Positions 1 to 11,979 of a stretch of 64,000 nt of DNA are shown here, in pieces. The DNA is from Eriocheir sinensis (lineage: Eukaryota; Arthropoda; Malacostraca; Decapoda; Varunidae): NCBI RefSeq assembly GCF_024679095.1, contig NC_066520.1, forward strand, positions 17,204,331 to 17,268,330, written 5' to 3'. A program made the translations under genes and the position numbers. Numbering within the stretch: the first letter of the stretch is position 1; the number at the start of each line of letters is the position of its first letter. The notes beneath the pieces are model-generated. The model did not search any database. It was not told where the DNA came from and was given only the letters and a program-made list of their open reading frames with translations.

Positions 1-803
1 CTTGATTCCTCCGCGGTGACAAAGCAATCACTCACGTTCACACTTCCATCGTAGGTGTCCGTGCGTGCGTGTGTGTGTGTTTGAGGGGGCATTACTTTAA
101 ATGTTTTAGATAAATTAGCAACGTCCGTTTTGAGGTTTTATAGTTGTACGCAAAACATGTGACAACTATCTTATGCCTTTCTTTGCGGGTGAATAACTGA
201 ATCGAGGCCAAGATCAAAGTAAAGACGAAAAAAGAAATGCTTTACCTCTGAACACAATTCCTACACATTTCATTGCAAAGGATAAAAATACATCGACTAC
301 TAAGAGAACCTTCAGTTGAGATTATAAAGAATGAGAACATCTGATTACACCTGCGAAAGGGTGCAAATAAAAAAAAAGACGAAGATTGATGGGCGTCTAA
401 GTTGCCTGGGTACTTTAAAAATACTGCAACTCTGAGAGAGAATATGTTTGTCAGAAAAGGATCTACTATCTCTGAAAACACCGCGCCTCTTTATATTCTT
501 CCTGCTAAGGCGATTTAAATTCGATTAGTGTCTGCCACTGACGTCCCGCGGCACAAGTCTGCTTGGGAAGACGCGAGAGAGTTGTCTGCGCGGCGACGTG
601 AGAGTGGCACATGAAGCCTGACGCCGCCGCATTCCCCTCCCTAACACGGAGATACTCAGATACAAAAACAGTGTCTCGAGTCTTTAAAAATATGAATATA
701 GTTATTTCACTCATTTTTCTTAACTCCGCACGACTAAATTTGCCATATAACTATCATACTGAATATTCACAGCGTTATTGCATTAATTATTACATACACA
801 TCA
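1..803. other. unique AT-rich sequence, no gene seen
   Basis: Mixed-composition DNA with a short GT-rich patch near 64-80. The short open frames here have no splice or start context that sets them apart from chance. Confidence 0.6.
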
Positions 804-804
804 C

Positions 805-863
<59 letters not shown>
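804..863. repeat. (CA)n microsatellite
   Basis: About 30 uninterrupted CA units. A second, mixed GT-rich run lies at 982-1020, so a CA tract and a GT tract face each other about 120 bp apart. Confidence 0.95.
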
Positions 864-867
<4 letters not shown>

Positions 868-980
868 TCAGCCTCACGTCATCAGCCACGCCTCAGAGAC
901 ACCACACACACACCTCTGTCTCTCTTGTCAGTCAGCGGAGGCGGAGTTGCATAAATTTGGCTTGCAGGTGTGTATGTGCG

Positions 981-1014
<34 letters not shown>

Positions 1015-1141
1015 TTGTGTCGTTCAGGTGGTGGTGGCAGGCTGGATAGAGCGCGTCAGGGTCAGGTGTGTGTCGGGTAAAGCAAGCAAGCAAAGCCTCC
1101 CCCGGAATACGATTGTCTCCGCAGGCTGCTGATGCATTGGC

Positions 1142-1204
1142 GGTGTTCAGTGGATAAAGCGATTGATGGAGCGATAGATGAAGAGATGGATGAAGAGATA
1201 GATA
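1142..1204. repeat. short GATGAAGAGA-type tandem repeat
   Basis: Degenerate repeats of GATGGA/GATGAAGAGA units. They run directly into the larger duplication that follows. Confidence 0.6.
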
Positions 1205-1517
1205 AAGAAACTACAAGACGAGAGACTGGCCATAGATAAATGCTACTGAAAGGAATAATACAATAGTTAAATAAATATAAGCAAAGATAAATTGGTAAAC
1301 AGATAACACATAAAACCTAGACTTACATATACGATCGTTGCAGACGTACGCATAAATTAAATATATAAAGAAACTACAAGATAAGAGACTGGCACTAGAT
1401 ATTTGATAGTGAAAGAGACAATAGGACATAGATATAAATAAACAGAAGGATTAATCGGTAGATAAATACATAAATAACCTAGTCTTGCATATACGATTGT
1501 TGCAGACGTACACACAT
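1203..1517. repeat. tandem duplication, unit about 163 bp
   Basis: Two diverged copies, 1203-1365 and 1366-1517. Both start with TAAAGAAACTACAAG and both end in GTTGCAGACGTAC. The middle of each differs by substitutions and small indels, so the duplication is old. Confidence 0.85.
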
Positions 1518-1635
1518 ATACACTGACATGTTCCTCGACAGATATACGTGTACGAAGCTCCACGTCTGCATCCCGAATATTCTTGTACCGAGAATATTTC
1601 ATAAACATCACGTATCAAGTTCCAAACACATTCAG

Positions 1636-1711
1636 GCTGCAGAGAACACGTCGCAGAACCCGCGCGGATTAACCTGAGCGTAAAGCGACGTGGAATGGGC
1701 GCCGCCGCGAA
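1636..1711 (+). CDS. weak candidate internal exon in a GC-rich patch
   Basis: An acceptor-like ...ACATTCAG at 1628-1635 and a strong donor GTGAGT at 1712 bound 76 bp. One frame is open (two bases, then CREHVAEPARINLSVKRRGM and a short Ala run). The patch from 1636 to 1860 is more CpG-rich than its AT-rich surroundings, which could reflect coding or promoter DNA. The polypyrimidine tract is poor and no family is recognised. It may be chance. Confidence 0.15.
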
Positions 1712-1909
1712 GTGAGTCAACTAAGACGTAAATTGCATTTGTTTCCTGGGAGCGCAACACGAGCCGGCTTGCACACAGCTTACGGCCGATGTGACAGTGA
1801 CGGGCGCGGCGTGAATGAGCTTTGTCCTCGGGCGCCGTGAGGGTAAAGCTGCACATGTAAGGAGGACGCCGAATCGAGGGGCGAGGTATTCCAGCACCAA
1901 CGTGAAGAA

Positions 1910-2590
1910 TAATTACGAATAAGCTACAGTGAGATCTGGGTTAAGTAAATATAAACAACAAGATTATATTGCAGAAAATGAAGTACAGTGATACATTAAT
2001 GCGTAAAAACATTGAGTAATTACGAATGAACTATAGTGAAATTTAAGTTGCCTAAATATGAAACAAGTTTATATCGCAAACAACGGAGTACAGCAATATA
2101 AAAATGCGTAAAAAATCAGAGAAAAATTATACTAATACACGTAAAAATGATTGAAAATGACTGAGCATAATAAAATCTAAGTCTATCAAATATATCGGGC
2201 TAATGACTTAGGAAAATCTATTGACTAAGGGTTTCTCAAGTACCTCTGTAGTGCCTAATTACGAATAAGTTTGGAGTTACGTAAATATGAAACGAAGATT
2301 ATCCTGCTAAGAACGAACTACAGTGATATATTAATGCGTAAAAACAGTGAGTAATTACGAATGAACTAGAGTGAGCTTTGAGTTGCCTAAATATGAAACA
2401 AGATTAAATCACAAAAAAACGGAGTACAGTAATATATAAATGCCTAAAAAATCAGAGAAAAGTTATATCAATACACGTAAAAATTATTGAAAATGACTGA
2501 GTATAATAAAATCTAAGTTAATCAGATATATCGAGGTAATGAACTAGGAAAATCTATAGACTACGGGTTTCTCAAGTACCTCCGTAGTGC
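1910..2590. repeat. tandem duplication, unit about 340 bp, with internal sub-repeat
   Basis: Copy 1 is 1910-2255 and copy 2 is 2256-2590. Both open with TAATTACGAAT and both end in TTTCTCAAGTACCTC. Within each copy the opening motif recurs after about 100 bp (2017 and 2352), so the unit itself grew from a smaller duplication. All three frames carry many stops, so it is not coding. Confidence 0.9.
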
Positions 2591-2723
2591 CCAAAGAGAA
2601 GGGGGGCCACGCGTGCTGCCTTCCTGCCGTGCCCATCCGACCGAGCCTCACACAGGAGCGGACTTCACCCTCTCACACAGCCCTCAAGTGCTCCTCGCCC
2701 TCTCTGCTCCCTCTTGGCTTCAG

Positions 2724-2777
2724 ATTGGTAATGAGAGAATCAAAAGGAGTGTAAAACGACTCTTCAAGGGAGCTCAG
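2724..2777 (+). CDS. candidate internal exon, 54 bp
   Basis: A pyrimidine-rich acceptor (CTCCCTCTTGGCTTCAG, ending at 2723) and a good donor (CAG then GTAATT at 2778) bound exactly 18 open codons reading IGNERIKRSVKRLFKGAQ, a basic helix-like segment. The length is a multiple of three. No neighbouring exon could be linked and no family is recognised. Splice signals alone recur by chance in a window this size. Confidence 0.3.
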
Positions 2778-4057
2778 GTAATTTTAATAGGGTATGTTTT
2801 CATTATTCCTAACAGGGAGTCAGTCAACGTGCAGTAATAATCACAGGTACTCTCGGCTCATTCTAATTATCTTCCCGAGTGGTCATTGAGTTAAGGGTGC
2901 GGCGCAGGGACCTTTGTTTTCCCCCTCCTGCCTTTCTCTAACACTTGACCAGAGAAAATCATCGTAGGTTCTAATTTCTTTCATGAATGCATTTGGATCT
3001 GAGGTGACACAGGATGCAGGGTAAAAATCCGTATTCATAAAACTGAGGTTACGATTTAAAGGGTCGCTTTGGGGTACTATGATGAAAAAACGCAGCCACT
3101 GACAACGAGACGCACCAGCAATGTACGTATGTATGTGTATGTGTGTGTGTATGTGTGTGAGTATGTGCGTGTGCGTGTGCGTGGCGCCTCCACAGCGCCC
3201 ACCAGATATATAAATGAGGCTCGGTTAGCCTCAGTGAGGGAAAAATGAACCTTCGTCTAAAGGCTTTTCATCGCAGACACAATGAAAAATATTTTACATT
3301 TCTTGAAAGGCTTCCATTTCACATTTCTTTCTTGCGGTTTTTCTTTCTGGTTAAGGTTGTTAATGGCCCATTCTTTACACAAAAACTCAAAGCCGGTGAT
3401 CCATTGTACTCATAAAATGGTTAAGCGTCGGTAAAATATATCGAAGCCGTAAGGAAGTTCATTTGTCTGGTTCAGTGAAGGGTTTTTATCACCGAATAAG
3501 TACTAAACCAACTTGTCCCCTAAGAGCAACCCTCGGACCCGGCTATCGACTAACACGCTGGTAGCAAAGCATAAGAAAACCACATCTAGTAATGAAAACT
3601 TACACCTTCACCAATCACCGCGAAAGGGACGTCTTCAAGGCCTCGTATGTTGCATTTAAACCAAGCACGATGAATGTAAGCAATCCATCTCAACAATTTC
3701 CGCGTAACTTGCACGCTTTATCAGAGGCAGACAAGCCGGTATCCACCACTCATCACCACCACCAGTAGCGGAGCGGTATAACGCACAACCCATTCATCAC
3801 TCTACCTCACCCAGACATCGCAGCCATCCCAGCTCACGCCAATCACCAGCAAACAGCACGAGTCGTTAGTCAGGCAACACCGTACTCACCCCGACACACA
3901 TACACGCCCTGAAATGTCCCCTTCACCCAGTACCTTCCCTTCAACTTGCTTCAATATGCACGTTATCGACCCTGCTCTCTCTGGCATGCCTACCACATCA
4001 CGCCTCATCCAATTGAAGGAAGATGATCATTAAGGTGCAGTCTCATCTAGTTACTGA
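2778..4057. other. unique sequence with a GT-rich patch, no gene seen
   Basis: A mixed GT/GTAT tract lies at 3119-3182. Otherwise no repeat, transposon or convincing open frame was noticed. Confidence 0.55.
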
Positions 4058-4128
4058 TTTTTTTTACAGCAAAGGAGGAAGTCAAAAGCAAAACAAAGAA
4101 ATGAATGAAGGCCCGCATGACGCTGCCT
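4058..4128 (-). mobile_element. SINE-like dispersed repeat, copy A
   Basis: A T-run at 4058-4065 is followed by ACAGCAAAGGAGGAAGTCAA, A-rich spacer and GCCCGCATGACGCTGC. The same order (T-run, ...AAAGGAGGCAGCTCAAGG..., A-rich spacer, GCCCACTACTCACTGC) recurs at 27.74 and 63.56 kb. The T-run reads as a poly-A tail on the minus strand, so the element is drawn as minus. The family name is not known to me. Confidence 0.5.
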
Positions 4129-5973
4129 CAACAAAAAGAAAACGGGAAAGGAACGAATTGTGTAGTCAGATTTAAAATGGCTTGGTGACATACGTATACT
4201 TGAGTGTCCCCTGGAAAGCCCTATTTAGCACATCACCCAATGAGGACTGATTAACTGACTGACTAAAGACACAATCCACTCAGTAGTTAAACAAATGTAA
4301 AATCAAATTGATATAAAAGAAAAATAACCAACTAAAAAAATGATAGTGAATAAACTGTACTGAAAACAAAAATAAGACGGAATAAAATAAAAAAATAATT
4401 GAGTTCGGACACGAGATGGAAAAAAGGGAAAATATAGGAGATCCGAAAGAGAAAACTGGCCCGCCGCTGGAAATGGAAATATAACTGCAAATGTTACAAG
4501 AGGAAGGGAGAAACAATGGAGGAATGGAACAGGCTTTGGACGCAACAAAAACAAGCACAGATACACAAACACAGACACACACAAAGGCGATTTTATCATG
4601 AAGTACCGCGGGCAAAAAAATATGACAACTCAAAAGATCGAAAATGTAATGGCGAGGACAGCGTTATGCAATCAGAAAAGACAAAACAAGACAAACAAGA
4701 TAAACTATGGCATAGTAAAAGGAAAATCTATGTACTCTTTTTCGTATTCGGCTCTTCCAATCACGGTTAGAGTCGGGAGTGTCTATTGCCTCCATACTCC
4801 TTCTGATTCTCCTGACAGCTCCATCAAGAACCCGGAGCACCACGCACACACTCCCTGCTGACCCTACACTACTCGACGCCACTTCGACAAAATTTTGCTT
4901 CAATTGATTTTCTTTTACCTGAGGCACCAACACCACGCCCCTCGCTTCCCATTTCTTCCACTTCCATTAATATACTTTTTTCCTCCTCGCCCTCCCCAAA
5001 TCCTTCCCTGAACTCCCCCTTGAATATACGTAAAAAAGAAGAAACCGTGGTAATAAAAAACGGAGAAAAAATAAGTGATACACAGCTTCCAGCCCACATC
5101 CCTCCCTCTTGCGGGATCAGGTGATGCGTGGAAACGGTTCAACGGTGTATCCTCTTAACCTCTATCGTTGGATGATTATACGGGGAAAATAACAGAACTT
5201 TTAGAGTGTAGGAACACTGAGAGATGGGCACGATTTTCCTCCCATGGGACCGAGGCGGCAGATTCAAAGGCATGTCGGTAACGTTAACAAAACTCTACAC
5301 TTGTGTTTTCCTTTCCCTTCCTCCCAGCAGTAATAGCAACTGTCTCTCACGCCCCAAAAAAACTTCCGGTGCGAGGAATTCCTGTGAGGTCACGCTGCAT
5401 AACTAAGTGTGAGTGGAGAACTAAACTTAACACTGAGGGTCATATTCTTAAACATTTCGGCTTTCGTATGAGTTTTGGGCATTTCCAGGGGTAATTTCAT
5501 GGCCAGGGTGGTAGTTTGACAAAGTTTCTGAACCGCGAACGTAAAGCAACACTCATGGGGACGCGTTTAACCCCTTTCTTGGCCTTTATAAATGATTAAT
5601 ATATGAAAAGAAGGCGTCTAAGAACACCGACCTGAGACCTACGCATAAAATATTCCTTGTTTCCTTTACCCATCATGTCAAGAATCCTCCTGTCATTAAC
5701 GTCCCCAAACTTTGGCCCGCCGTCTCACTGAACAACTCTTTAACTATTCAAATAAAAGAATAGTCACAGATACTTTTGCGCACAAGTTTAACAATAAAGG
5801 CCCTTTGTCGACGGGGCAGGTATTCGTTTGGGGTCGCGGGAGCTGGCGGGCGGGAGGAACTCGGCGCGCGCCACTCACTTCGTCTCGCGGCATGAGCAAG
5901 AGTGTTTGGCCAGAGTAACAAACTGCTGCTCGCCTGTTTACAAGATAATCCCCGCGCCTTGAAGAATGATATT
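4129..5973. other. unique sequence, no gene seen
   Basis: A-rich from about 4300 to 4700. Several short frames overlap on both strands without start, splice or codon support. Confidence 0.55.
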
Positions 5974-6250
5974 TAGAGTACTTAACCCGTCCGCTGCGAT
6001 TGGCACGAATTTCTCCTTCCCTGGTAGCCTGGTAACATATAGTCCCAGGTCTTTCTCTGCCTCTCTGGTGGATAGTGGAGTGTTTCCCATGTGGTACTGG
6101 TCTGCTGGATTTCCCCTCCAAGGGTGCATGACTTTCCATTTCTCTTCATTGAATTGTAGTAGCCACTTTTTGTTCCGTTCCTGTAGCTTGGTGATGTCTT
6201 CTTGTAGGAAATCCGCAGTCAAGGGGTTAAATCTTATAAAAGTAGAGTAC
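5974..6250 (-). mobile_element. 261-bp insertion with inverted ends, carrying an RT fragment
   Basis: The insertion 5982-6242 is flanked by an exact 8-bp direct repeat TAGAGTAC (5974-5981 and 6243-6250). Its ends are similar inverted sequences: TTAACCCGTCCGCTGCGATT on the left, and TTAACCCCTTGACTGCGGAT on the opposite strand of the right side. Twelve bases separate the right inverted end (6230) from the right direct repeat. Most of the interior is a LINE reverse-transcriptase fragment on the minus strand. This looks like a small non-autonomous element that captured part of a LINE. A 5'-truncated and rearranged LINE is the alternative. Confidence 0.6.
6031..6219 (-). pseudogene. non-LTR retrotransposon reverse-transcriptase fragment
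   Basis: The minus strand reads 63 open codons that match the region just after the catalytic YADD box of LINE reverse transcriptases. Diagnostic segments are LQEDITKLQERNKKWLLQFN, then NEEK.KVMH, then GNTPLSTREAEKDLGLYVT. In intact elements of this type the EEK is usually followed by Cys (EEKCKVMH); here the Cys is Trp. After YVT the homology stops and the sequence runs into the inverted terminus. No catalytic residues are present. It cannot encode an active enzyme and is a relic. Confidence 0.85.
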
Positions 6251-6604
6251 AGGAAATAACAATGTGACTAAATACTTTAAAAAATATCGAGCTCTTTGTC
6301 ATCCGATTGTCAATTTAAAGTTACCATGCCTCTGTTAAGGATGGGCCAACAGTACAGGAACACACATCATCCACTCACAGAACGTAATAACTGAAGTGAT
6401 ATAAAGAACATTCTTCCACGGATTCAAGGAACGGACGCCGATACGAACTAATGAAGGGACCTATAAACGATGGATCAATACGAACACCTAACACACGCAC
6501 GCCACTCATTACATAACAATGACTGATATTCCGTTCTCTCAATTATTCAAGAAACGGATATCGAAGTAAAGGAAGACGACGAACCAACAAGAGAAGGCCG
6601 CTTT
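6251..6604. other. unique sequence before minisatellite
   Basis: No repeat or gene signal was seen. The last 35 bases resemble a partial minisatellite unit. Confidence 0.5.
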
Positions 6605-7070
6605 GACAAATTACCTTGAAATCGAAACGTTGCCTTCGGAGCGATATTATGGAGGACAATGAACAAGAGAAGAACGATATGACAAACTACCTTGGGGCCA
6701 TGCAGTCTTATGAGCGATAAGGAGGAGGACAATGAACGAAGAAGAGAAGAACGCAGGGACAAACTACCTTGGAAGCTTGCGTTGTCTTCGAAGCGATATG
6801 AAGGAGGGCAATGAACGAAGAAGAGAGGAACGATATAACAAACTACCTTAGAACCATGCAGTCTTAGGGGCGATAAGGAGGAGGATAACGAACAAAACAA
6901 GAGACGAATGCCGTGACAAACTACCGTGAAACCATGCAGTCTTCGGGGCGATAAATAGGAGGATAACGAATAAAACAAGAGACGAACACCGTGACAAACT
7001 ACCTTGGAACCATGCGCTCTCTTCGGAGCCAAATGAGTCTCGGCCGAAGGAACACCGTGAACGATTGGGC
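6605..7070. repeat. minisatellite, unit 76-79 bp, six copies
   Basis: Copies start at 6605, 6681, 6758, 6837, 6915 and 6993, each beginning (G/A)ACAAACTACC or GACAAATTACC. The unit is close to 78 bp (26 codons), so one minus-strand frame stays open for 161 codons and reads as an imperfect 26-residue repeat rich in SLVLFV and APK. The open frame is explained by the period. The copies differ by several substitutions each. Confidence 0.9.
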
Positions 7071-7413
7071 GGCAATGAATTACCTGGGTGTTGGACGATC
7101 TCCAAGGCGATAAATGTTCTTCCAGGTCACCGATATAGGGTAAAAAAAGGAAGGTTACTTGTCCCTCACGCCGACCGGAAAACAGAAAAATATAACACTA
7201 AGGTCTGGCAGGAAGCATGAGGTGTCGAGTGATAAGGATAAGGAGAAATATGGTGGGTTTTGGTATGGGGTTTTGTTGCTTATCGTTTAGTTCACTTATC
7301 GGCCACCAAGGTTAAAAAGAGTAAATGGGAAGTATTATTTATCTTCTCCATGTGTAATATAAAACTGTAGGGCTCATACTAACCAGTTTAACAGTATATT
7401 CGATTGTGCATCA
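7071..7413. other. unique sequence, nothing seen
   Basis: No repeat, exon or element signal was noticed. Confidence 0.5.
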
Positions 7414-7630
7414 TTTTCACTAACTAAAAAGAAGATTCAAATTGAGTAAAAACACCCTCGACAGCTGTTAAAAGTCGACTCAACTCTTTCCTTACCTTAA
7501 ACTAAACTTCAAATAGTTAACAATCACTCGGTAACTGTTCTAAGTCTACATAACTCTTTCACTAACTAAAAATAAGCTTCAAATAGAGTGAACACACCCT
7601 GGGCAGCTTTTCAAAGTCCCCACAACTCTC
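7414..7630. repeat. tandem repeat, unit about 72 bp, three copies
   Basis: Copies start near 7414, 7488 and 7558. Each contains ACTAA, then TTCAAAT(A/T)G, then AACTCT near its end. The copies are well diverged and not coding. Confidence 0.75.
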
Positions 7631-9206
7631 CGCGCTGAGCTACCCACACTTCGCCCCCTTGCAATTAGAGGGACCTGGAAGTCACGTGTTATGAATACAT
7701 TATTTATCAGCGCCCGAGGAGGAATAAAATAAAAAAAACACGTTGGAGTCTATTAATTATACAGCAATTATAAGTAATGAGAGGTAACGATGTATAGCGT
7801 ATCCTCAATAATTAATGACACTCAAAACTCGACCCCTTAACAAAAAGAAAAAAAGATATCGCACCAGTATATATATTTCACATTGAGCGTCACTACCAAG
7901 GTCCCTGTTGACACTCAGAAATGCTTGCTGTATATTTGCTTTATTTGAGTCCCCCTTTTCAGAATAATTGAAGAAATGTTTTACTTTCACTCTGAGCTCC
8001 CGTGAACTTTTATTTTGTCGACGCTAATATAAGGTAGCATGACAAGTATTTTATGTAATGTTTGGTGGTTGTTTCATTGCTAGTGGTTGCTTCATACCTT
8101 GTTAAGCGTCCTTGTTACAGCTACTACCCTCACTAAACCCCGTAATATCACCCTCCAATACCTATTTTCGCCAATTTCCCATTCATTCATCATTACCCCA
8201 TCTTTTTCAAACCTTATAGCAGGACTGTTTTTACTATTACCCTCATACAAAACTTTCCTAAATGACTCCTCTAAACGTATCACCCTCTTGCTATTCATTC
8301 TCCTCCTTTTTCGTCCTTGCAGTATAGTATTTTTTTATTCAGTCGTCATCTTTCGCCATATATCTTGTCTATCACCCTTTCTCCATATTTATCATACACC
8401 TCGATCAGTTTTCTTACCTATTTTCATCTCTCCCTTCCCATTCATCATTACATATCCCTCTTTCACTATCATCGCTGGCCCTATCTACCTCATGCCTAAC
8501 CTTTCCTTCACCTCCTCCGTAATATTTTTCCCTCACATCCCCGAACATATTCATATACATTAAAAATTGAAAATGTTATCAATGGAGGGGACTGAAAACG
8601 TAAATCAGACAGACAAACACCGCTGAAACAAGACACGGAAGGCGCGGAGGAAGGCAGACACAATCTCCGTTCCTGAAGAGAGCATTTCTTTTCTATTGTT
8701 TATACTCGATACATGTGGCTCGGCGCGGCGGACAAAGTGGCTGTTTATGCAGATGACGCCACGCCAGCGCCATCTCTGCGCCGAAGCCTTGGTCGCTCAT
8801 CCCGTCCCTGTGTGCTGCGAGTCCGTTGAAGTGCTCCAGAGGGTGTCGTGTTGGGAGGCGAGACCCGTTCTACATCTGCCCCTTGAGTACTGGATATCGT
8901 TGGCTTGTTTTGAATGAACTGTGGGATCTATAGTCACATTCTTCTGCTGATCATTTTCGCACTACAAATATGCAGTCATTTATCAAGAGAGCGGTATCAA
9001 GACAGCTGGACCAAATACGACAACTTCCTTTACGTTTGCATTTGTAGTCGTTGTTAAGGCATCCCACTGCGAGTTTCCTTTTCGTTTTTGCGATTTTCAG
9101 CTTTGCCTGCTTGCCCGTCTGTCTTTCTATCTATATCGAGTTGCGTATTTAATTGTGAATCGTCTCCGGAGGGCTTATTGTTTCATCCATGTCTTTGCTT
9201 CTAATC
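7631..9206. other. unique and pyrimidine-rich sequence, no supported gene
   Basis: 8087-8563 is C/T-rich on plus and therefore gives a hydrophobic 158-codon open frame with no protein signature. At 8730-8760 the plus strand reads DKVAVYADDATP, which resembles an RT YADD box, but the flanks do not continue as a reverse transcriptase. The rest shows nothing. Confidence 0.5.
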
Positions 9207-9490
9207 GATTGCTTCCACGATATTTTTTTTCTTCTTCTTCGTTCAAGTGCTCTTGTTTCCGGTTACCACATAAGCTTCGTTCACTAGTCTTACCTCCGTC
9301 AGGCCTCGGTATATCAACTTTTCTGGCAGTTTTTGTATCACTGGCGCCACTATAGCTTTTACGATATCTTTTTTCTTCTCCGTGTATGTTGTCTTGCTTC
9401 CCGTTGCCACATAAGCTTCGTTCACTAGTCTTACCTCCGTCATGCCACAATCTATAAGCTTTCGCGGCAGTTTTCGAATCACCGGCGTCA
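9207..9490. repeat. tandem duplication, unit about 142 bp, possibly coding-derived
   Basis: Copies are 9207-9349 and 9350-9490. They share an exact block (ACATAAGCTTCGTTCACTAG and the following TCTTACCTCCGTCA). On the minus strand both copies read LTEVRLVNEAYV or MTEVRLVNEAYV, preceded by P(V)I.KLP.KLI, and align with a length difference of one whole codon. One copy has an in-frame TGA. A second minus frame is also open for 109 codons. Old coding origin is possible but unproven. Confidence 0.75.
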
Positions 9491-10600
9491 ATGTTTTCCG
9501 TCATGGTATAAACACGTCACGGAAGGGCTTCGCTAAAATAAAGAGCTTCCTCATTATAGATTTTTTTTTTTCCGGCCATCACGGGCCATCAAGATTAAGC
9601 TGCCTAGTCCAGGTGTCATCATCCGGGAACTAATTACCCCCGGCGAGGTAATCAGGGGTAGTCAGAGCGTAATGGATCCTTCGTTAAAAGTCCTCGGCTT
9701 CATCAGAAAAGCGCTTAGAAGGCAATACCTTACCCTTTTCGATACGATGCGCCTCATATCACATATTTTGCCTTAATAGAATTTATATGCAGTTCATTTA
9801 CTCTTTTCTTCGTTTTCTTCATTTTCTCAGCATAAAATTGACCGACGCCAACAGAGCAGATAATAACATAACCTCATTGCTGCATATTTACCTCGCATGG
9901 GTCTAGTGTGGTGGTCATGATGAGGAAGCGCGAGACATGAATCAGAACGCGATATTCGTCCTAGTTCCGGGTTGGGTATGCGGCCTCACCCCTCACACAT
10001 TCATCACACCTTATTGCGGTTTCTCACTTTCAGGAAGACCGCTGATAACACCTTCATATTACGGTCCCAAATTGAAAGAGGTCGGAAAATTTCAATATTC
10101 CCTAACAATATGACATAACCTAAAAATCAAGATAGCAGATCCCAAAAATCAATTACAATTACAATTACGAAAATGAAATAACAATATTATGGCGTGCAGA
10201 AGGATAGCAAGACATGGTAATTTTAGTGGGCTAATATTGTTTTTTTTTAAAGTAATGGAAGCGACTAATCTAAACCCATTTGAAGTGCATTCACCATTTA
10301 GGATCAAGTCCACACTTTTATATGTAAAAGGTAGAGCATCAATTATCATACAAACCAAAATGTTATGCATTATTACAGCATGCCAGTAACTCATGATATC
10401 TAGTCACGATAGTAATGTTCCACTACCTTCAGTCAAAATTATCCTCAGTGTCATATACCACCGCGTGTGCGTGGAAGTGAAGCAATGACTGACTGACGAG
10501 ACAGACAAGGCCGACACAGAAAGGGCAGAGCAATGTGCAACAAGAACGAACCTTACATTCAGAGAAAAGAGCAATGAATAGTAAGGAGCCAGACACTTAC
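9491..10600. other. unique sequence, nothing seen
   Basis: AT-rich to mixed DNA with a short (CAATTA) repeat near 10150. No gene signal was noticed before the candidate exon at 10601. Confidence 0.5.
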
Positions 10601-10694
10601 CGTGCATCTCACTGAGAATGGCCGCGGGCGAGCGATGCTTCGAGTGATGGTGATGGTGGTGGTGGTGGTGGCGATGGTCGTTGAGTCTTACTCC
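10601..10694 (-). CDS. candidate exon encoding a poly-His segment
   Basis: On minus, CTATTGCCTGCAG (acceptor) precedes 94 bp ending GAGATGCACG and an excellent donor GTAAGTGTCT (rc of 10591-10600). The open frame reads GVRLNDHR, nine His in total, then SKHRSPAAILSEMHG. His codons alternate CAC and CAT. The frame also stays open upstream to an ATG at 10748, so this could be a first coding exon of about 50 residues starting MSTITKCDGH. His-runs with flanking SP-rich text are common in arthropod regulatory proteins, but no family is recognised. Chance is possible because CAC repeats occur elsewhere in the window. Confidence 0.4.
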
Positions 10695-10748
10695 CTGCAG
10701 GCAATAGGCACGTCTGCCATGTCCGTCACATTTTGTTATAGTTGACAT

Positions 10749-11560
<812 letters not shown>

Positions 11561-11815
11561 TTGAATCTTTCCTTTTGCATGATCAACATACACTGTGTCC
11601 CTGCTATTCAGTTTGTTATATTTAGCTGTATTCCTCACAAATTACCTGATAGTGCCAATAAAGCTACGATATGGATGTGTATTTATCAATTGTATCCTGG
11701 AAAAGAATGAAAAGAGAGAACATCGGTCAGTTGTGCTTTTAATATCACCTGCCGCTCACCGCACCTGCTGGCCACGCTCACGCGTGTAATAATAAAAATG
11801 ATGGTAATGATAATG

Positions 11816-11979
<164 letters not shown>

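Noticed and set aside
8087..8563. 158-codon hydrophobic plus frame
   Set aside because: The region is C/T-rich on plus, which alone yields F, L, S, I and P codons. There is no start context, splice site or pattern of discrete membrane segments.
8725..8830. YADD box (KVAVYADDATP) suggesting a reverse transcriptase
   Set aside because: Text on either side does not continue as an RT, and YADD alone occurs by chance.
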